Below are positions 7,710-10,761 of a stretch of 10,761 bases of DNA, one piece after another. Numbering within the stretch: position 1 is the first letter of the stretch; each line of letters starts with the position of its first letter. Source of the DNA: Lysobacterales bacterium. GTDB lineage: Bacteria; Pseudomonadota; Gammaproteobacteria; Xanthomonadales; Marinicellaceae. The stretch is from the NCBI GenBank assembly GCA_026990095.1, contig JALSIL010000514.1, forward strand, positions 1 through 10,761. The letters are read 5' to 3'. Both the position numbers and the translations under genes were made by a program. A model generated the notes under the pieces. It saw nothing but the letters and a program-made list of their open reading frames with translations. It did no database searches and was not told the origin of the DNA.

Positions 7710-7715
7710 TTAATG
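7704..7715. other. Palindrome holding both convergent stop codons
   Basis: CATTAATTAATG is a perfect 12-bp palindrome. It contains the TAA of the regulator (7707-7709, plus strand) and the TAA of the DUF3592 gene (7706-7708, minus strand), so the two convergent genes overlap by 4 nt. There is no room for a terminator between them and none is visible nearby, so the two transcripts should run into each other. Confidence 0.7.
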
Positions 7716-8191
7716 TTGTGGCTACTTTTAACTGCAAACACAATCAAAACCAAAAATACAAGGCCAATCATCAGAGGGATATACGTAATAAAATTAACCC
7801 CATTGTAAACCAATGATTTGTTTGGGTTCTCAGGATCTACATAAACATCTATGATTTTATGCATAGAAAATTTCGAAGCATCCAACCACTGCATCGCCGA
7901 CTCTCGGTCATTAAATCCCCCTTTTAGGGTTTTACCTTTTCCAAAACTTATTGTCTGATTGGTATAAGTTCTGTTGTTAACACTGTATTGATATCTTATT
8001 TGAATGTCGTATACACTTTTGATGCGTCTCTGCGAATAAGTTGAAACAATATTGTATGAAACAACTTTAGCAGAAGTTTTTATCCAATTTGAGCTGCTTT
8101 CTGCACTGGCAATGAAATATATTCCAAAACTAATCAAAGCCAATGCAATGATACTAAATATACTTAATGATATTATGGCACTTTTTTTCAT
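7706..8191 (-). CDS. DUF3592-family membrane protein (second copy)
   Basis: A 161-residue protein with the same plan as the product of 179-742. It has membrane helix 1 (about residues 6-28), a beta-rich middle with YDIQIRYQYSVNNRTYTNQT (61-80), then VYVDPENPNKSLV (117-129) and membrane helix 2 (about 133-154). VYVDPENP is the segment most typical of DUF3592. The molecular function is unknown, and the middle part probably faces the periplasm. The ATG at 8191 is followed by KKSAIIS and the first helix. The ribosome site is poor (AATTAAAAGT directly before the start), and a GGAG 24 nt upstream is too far to serve. The gene is divergent from the secreted-protein gene at 8470 and shares with it the region carrying inverted copies of one 11-bp motif. 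It overlaps the regulator gene tail to tail. Confidence 0.85.
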   Translation of the reverse strand: MKKSAIISLSIFSIIALALISFGIYFIASAESSSNWIKTSAKVVSYNIVSTYSQRRIKSVYDIQIRYQYSVNNRTYTNQTISFGKGKTLKGGFNDRESAMQWLDASKFSMHKIIDVYVDPENPNKSLVYNGVNFITYIPLMIGLVFLVLIVFAVKSSHNIN

Positions 8192-8244
8192 ACTTTTAAT
8201 TCTAATAAAATCAACTCCACAATGGTACTAAATTTTGCAAAATC

Positions 8245-8266
8245 AATCATGAATTAATCGTGAAAT
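8245..8266 (-). promoter_or_regulatory. Two 11-bp operator-like units facing the minus-strand DUF3592 gene
   Basis: Read on the minus strand, ATTTCACGATT (8266-8256) is followed directly by AATTCATGATT (8255-8245). These are two tandem units of the motif found seven times at 8339-8415, but in opposite orientation. They end 53 nt before the DUF3592 start codon, almost the same distance as the larger array keeps from its own gene (54 nt). Likely a binding site of the same regulator; the role is inferred. Confidence 0.6.
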
Positions 8267-8338
8267 GTTTCTTTAGACCTTCCAAAAATAACAATTTTTC
8301 CTAGTTCCGATATAGAAATCTGTGTGAATAGTAAAAGT

Positions 8339-8415
8339 AATTTATGATTCACTTATGATTAATTTATGATTATTTTATGATTAATTCACGATTAATTCAC
8401 GATTAATTCACGATT
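8339..8415 (+). promoter_or_regulatory. Seven-unit 11-bp tandem array, candidate multi-site operator
   Basis: Seven contiguous 11-bp units end in GATT at exact 11-bp steps: AATTTATGATT (8339), CACTTATGATT (8350), AATTTATGATT (8361), ATTTTATGATT (8372), then AATTCACGATT three times (8383, 8394, 8405). Consensus AATTYAYGATT. The downstream three are identical and the upstream four vary, as if units had been added or homogenised at the gene-proximal end. The spacing places every unit on nearly the same face of the helix. PhoB boxes, the known sites of OmpR/PhoB winged helices, also use 11-bp direct repeats. Possible promoter parts follow: TTGAAA (8414-8419) with TAAAAA (8438-8443), or TACACT (8433-8438) as a -10 served by the array. 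Confidence 0.7.
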
Positions 8416-8436
8416 GAAATTTTATTTTCAAATACA

Positions 8437-8454
8437 CTAAAAATCAGTTTTTAG
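8437..8454 (+). other. Short AT-rich hairpin in the leader of the 8470 gene
   Basis: CTAAAAA (8437-8443) pairs perfectly with TTTTTAG (8448-8454) around the loop TCAG, just ahead of the ribosome site GGTGGA (8461-8466). The stem has one G-C pair and is weak. It might affect translation initiation, or the match may be a by-product of base composition. Confidence 0.25.
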
Positions 8455-8469
8455 GTTATCGGTGGAATC

Positions 8470-10761
8470 ATGAAATTTAAAATATTACAATTGTTTAAAG
8501 TTTTACTATTGAATACTATTTGGGTCTTTCCTCTGTGGGCAAACTGTCCAACTGATGAACCAGCAGTCTGTCCTATCGAGACCCAATTACCCAATGGTCG
8601 CTGGTATTTATCTCAAGTCACAGGTGATTATACACTGGAAGGCAATGAGGTCTTTTGTCAATTCCTTGATGCAGGATTTTGTGACATATCTGATGATTAT
8701 TCTCCCATCAGTGGTAATTTTATGATTCAGAAAATTGGTGGTATTGAAGAAAACTATATTGATGTTGCTTGTGATGGAAGTGTCACAGGTAAGGGTTCTG
8801 AACGTATCACTGGTACAATCGACAAAACTGCCAATATCATGTACGATTATACTCCAAGCTGTATTGCTCCAGGTACTTTTGAGGACCCCCAAGATATGTC
8901 ATGGGATATAACCATTGAGCGAACCTATGACATAACGGGCAACATTACGGGCAATGGTCAAGCAGAACTAACCTATACCATCAATACCGCTACCATTGAT
9001 ATTGTTGGGAACTTTGCTTTCGGGGTTGATTGTTATTGGTTAAGTTATGATGACAATATAATTGATTTTGATATTTCTGGAGACACTGAGAATGTTCAAT
9101 TACTAGGCGTATTTGACCCCATAAATTACACTTGGCAACCAAATCAATTGATTTCTGGTGACAAATCATGGCTTGATAGTGTGTTGCATCGATTGCGTCT
9201 CAATGCAACCGAAAATGGCATCAATGTGTCTTTTAATCCTGTATTAGAGCCTCAAGGTTCTAGCCAACCCCAAGATCAATTATACAACACTTATTTTATA
9301 CAAGACAGTGTTACTGTGACTCAAGATATCCAATACGATACAAAGCCCTCTACACCATCTATTACCAATTTAACCTTGCAAGAACCATCCCAATATATAA
9401 AATCTGTTAATGTCAATACGCAAGCGATAGCTAGTATCGATTGGCGTGGACAACCCCCTGGTGAAGTAAAGTTTACCTACGGTGGAACAGTTGAAACAGT
9501 TGCTGGTTCTGACACAGTGATTTGGGACTTTGATGCTGGAGAACCTGGAGATACCATTCAGGCCATTGCAATGTTGGGCACCCAAGAATCGGTGCCTTAT
9601 ACGAAAGCGACACCAAAAGTACAACTGCCAATATGGGCAGAAACTCCTGCTTCTTGGTCTGGCTCCGCAGGAATTAAATATCAAGGTAATTTAAATTGGC
9701 CTATATCCCTTGAAACCACTCGCACCATTAACTCGCTTAAACTGATGAGTGGCTTGTGGGGCATTAATGGAGGTGCTTCTTCTCAATATACTGCAACGGC
9801 ATTTTCTAATGGCAGCTCGGGCAGTGGTGATTTGAACGCTCAAGCCACATTCAGCTTTGCTGGCAAATCAATTAATTTTCAAATGCAGGGATCCAATACA
9901 ACTTCTTTGAGTTGTGATATGCTAACGACTGAAGGGGATGGCACGGTAAATATCCCTATTACCAACTGGCAAAAAACCCTAAATCCAATAACTGCTATTC
10001 CTGGATTACAATCTGCTGCCTGCTCCTTAAGCCAATTTTTGTGTAGTATTATACAAAGCGTAGGAATCAAAGCTTCAGCAAATGCCGCGGTATCTGGAAC
10101 TGGTTTTTATGCAGGTGATAGTGCTGAAATGATGTGGACAGGGGGCAGTTTGAGCGGAAGTATCGGTGCAAAAGTAGGAGCTGGTATTAGTTTGCCCAAG
10201 CCTTTAAACAATGCAGCAGGTGTTTCCGTTTCTGGAGGAGGTAATGGCTGTATTGAAATACAAGTAGCACCTGACTTTTCTATAAATACTCTAGGGGGAA
10301 GTGTGAACATTAATGCCCAAGCCCATTTTTTAGGGTTGTCAGCGGAGGCCTCTAAAAACTGGCCATTTGGTGACCCTTGTGGCTCGAAATCGACTCAACA
10401 AACTCTCAAGGGAACATCATCTGCCTGGGTGCCAATTGATGGTCATTTGGCAATGGCACATACAACCATAAATAATGAATTTATAGGTGTAGCGGTTTGG
10501 TCTGAACTGTCAACTGGAGAAAACAGACCAGCAGGACACTTAAAATATCGTTTCTTTAATGGAACAACAGGATTATGGGGCAATATTCATACAGTGATTG
10601 ACACATCAACCGCTGCAAATTCACCATCAGTAAGTTTTGATAAGAATGGTCAATTATTAATTGTTTATCAAAGTAGTTCAGCAACCATTCCAACCACTGT
10701 TTCTCAGCTCAATGATTTTGTAAACACCTATGAGTTAGCATGGAAATTAATTGATAGCAAC
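8470..10761 (+). CDS. Large secreted protein of unknown function (3' end beyond window)
   Basis: An open frame of 764 codons runs to the last base without a stop, so the gene is incomplete. The ATG at 8470 has GGTGGA 3 nt upstream (8461-8466). Residues 1-24 are a signal peptide (KFKILQLFK, hydrophobic core, cut near PLWA). Residues 25-200 hold seven cysteines (26, 34, 63, 71, 101, 131, 188), suggesting disulfides in an exported domain. Residues about 305-390 look like an Ig- or PKD-type beta-sandwich (VKFTYGGTVETVAGSDTVIWDFD). Residues about 395-630 are Gly/Ser/Ala-rich with alternating polar and hydrophobic residues. From about 650, WVPIDGHLAMAH, GVAVWSE and PSVSFDKNGQLLIVYQSS look like blades of a beta-propeller-type repeat. 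I do not recognise the family. A surface or extracellular role is inferred from the signal peptide and composition. The upstream 11-bp array suggests tight control. Confidence 0.8.
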   Translation, partial: MKFKILQLFKVLLLNTIWVFPLWANCPTDEPAVCPIETQLPNGRWYLSQVTGDYTLEGNEVFCQFLDAGFCDISDDYSPISGNFMIQKIGGIEENYIDVACDGSVTGKGSERITGTIDKTANIMYDYTPSCIAPGTFEDPQDMSWDITIERTYDITGNITGNGQAELTYTINTATIDIVGNFAFGVDCYWLSYDDNIIDFDISGDTENVQLLGVFDPINYTWQPNQLISGDKSWLDSVLHRLRLNATENGINVSFNPVLEPQGSSQPQDQLYNTYFIQDSVTVTQDIQYDTKPSTPSITNLTLQEPSQYIKSVNVNTQAIASIDWRGQPPGEVKFTYGGTVETVAGSDTVIWDFDAGEPGDTIQAIAMLGTQESVPYTKATPKVQLPIWAETPASWSGSAGIKYQGNLNWPISLETTRTINSLKLMSGLWGINGGASSQYTATAFSNGSSGSGDLNAQATFSFAGKSINFQMQGSNTTSLSCDMLTTEGDGTVNIPITNWQKTLNPITAIPGLQSAACSLSQFLCSIIQSVGIKASANAAVSGTGFYAGDSAEMMWTGGSLSGSIGAKVGAGISLPKPLNNAAGVSVSGGGNGCIEIQVAPDFSINTLGGSVNINAQAHFLGLSAEASKNWPFGDPCGSKSTQQTLKGTSSAWVPIDGHLAMAHTTINNEFIGVAVWSELSTGENRPAGHLKYRFFNGTTGLWGNIHTVIDTSTAANSPSVSFDKNGQLLIVYQSSSATIPTTVSQLNDFVNTYELAWKLIDSN

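Noticed and set aside
8206..8208. Upstream ATT start for the minus-strand DUF3592 gene at a suitable distance from GGAG
   Set aside because: ATT starts are very rare. The ATG at 8191 gives a typical membrane-protein N terminus.
8339..8415. Tandem repeats taken as a CRISPR array or minisatellite
   Set aside because: Units are 11 bp and contiguous with no spacers. The inverted copies and the fixed distance from both genes fit operators better.
8608..9684. Minus-strand open frames at 8608-8892 and 9370-9684
   Set aside because: They are antisense to the continuous 764-codon plus-strand frame, which has a signal peptide and ribosome site. Neither minus-strand frame shows a start signal or known motif.

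Overview
The window reads as part of an AT-rich gammaproteobacterial chromosome. GC looks to be in the high 30s by eye; it was not counted. The best guess is a Marinicella-like or Xanthomonadales-related marine bacterium. That guess rests on three things: a very large secreted beta-helix/Calx-beta/DUF11 protein carrying an IFQNGFE tail motif, a membrane-anchored winged-helix regulator with a TPR-like periplasmic part, and two DUF3592 membrane proteins. This is recognition from memory, not a database match. No mobile element, RNA gene or CRISPR array was seen.

Layout. 1-178 is a leader region with an 11-bp tandem motif. 179-742(+) encodes a DUF3592 membrane protein whose stop codon overlaps the start of the next gene (ATGA). 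739-5037(+) encodes a 1432-residue secreted repeat protein. Its stop region overlaps a possible 32-codon reading frame (5030-5128) that contains a strong two-step hairpin. 5129-5444 is a long intergenic stretch with further inverted repeats and a candidate promoter. 5445-7709(+) encodes the winged-helix/TM/TPR regulator. It converges on a second DUF3592 gene at 7706-8191(-), and the two stop codons overlap. 8192-8469 is a divergent control region. 8470-10761(+) is the start of another large secreted protein that runs off the window.

The main find is in the control regions. Between the divergent genes lie seven perfectly phased 11-bp units (consensus AATTYAYGATT, 8339-8415) pointing at the 8470 gene, plus two units in inverted orientation (8245-8266) pointing at the 8191 gene. 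The two sets end 54 and 53 nt from the start codons they face. Two closely related tandem units (AATTCACTAAW, 85-106) lie upstream of the first DUF3592/secreted-protein operon. OmpR/PhoB-type winged helices bind tandem sites with this 11-bp spacing, and the one regulator in the window carries such a domain. The working model (inference) is a small cell-envelope regulon: a membrane-bound regulator switching two units, each made of a DUF3592 membrane protein and a giant secreted protein.
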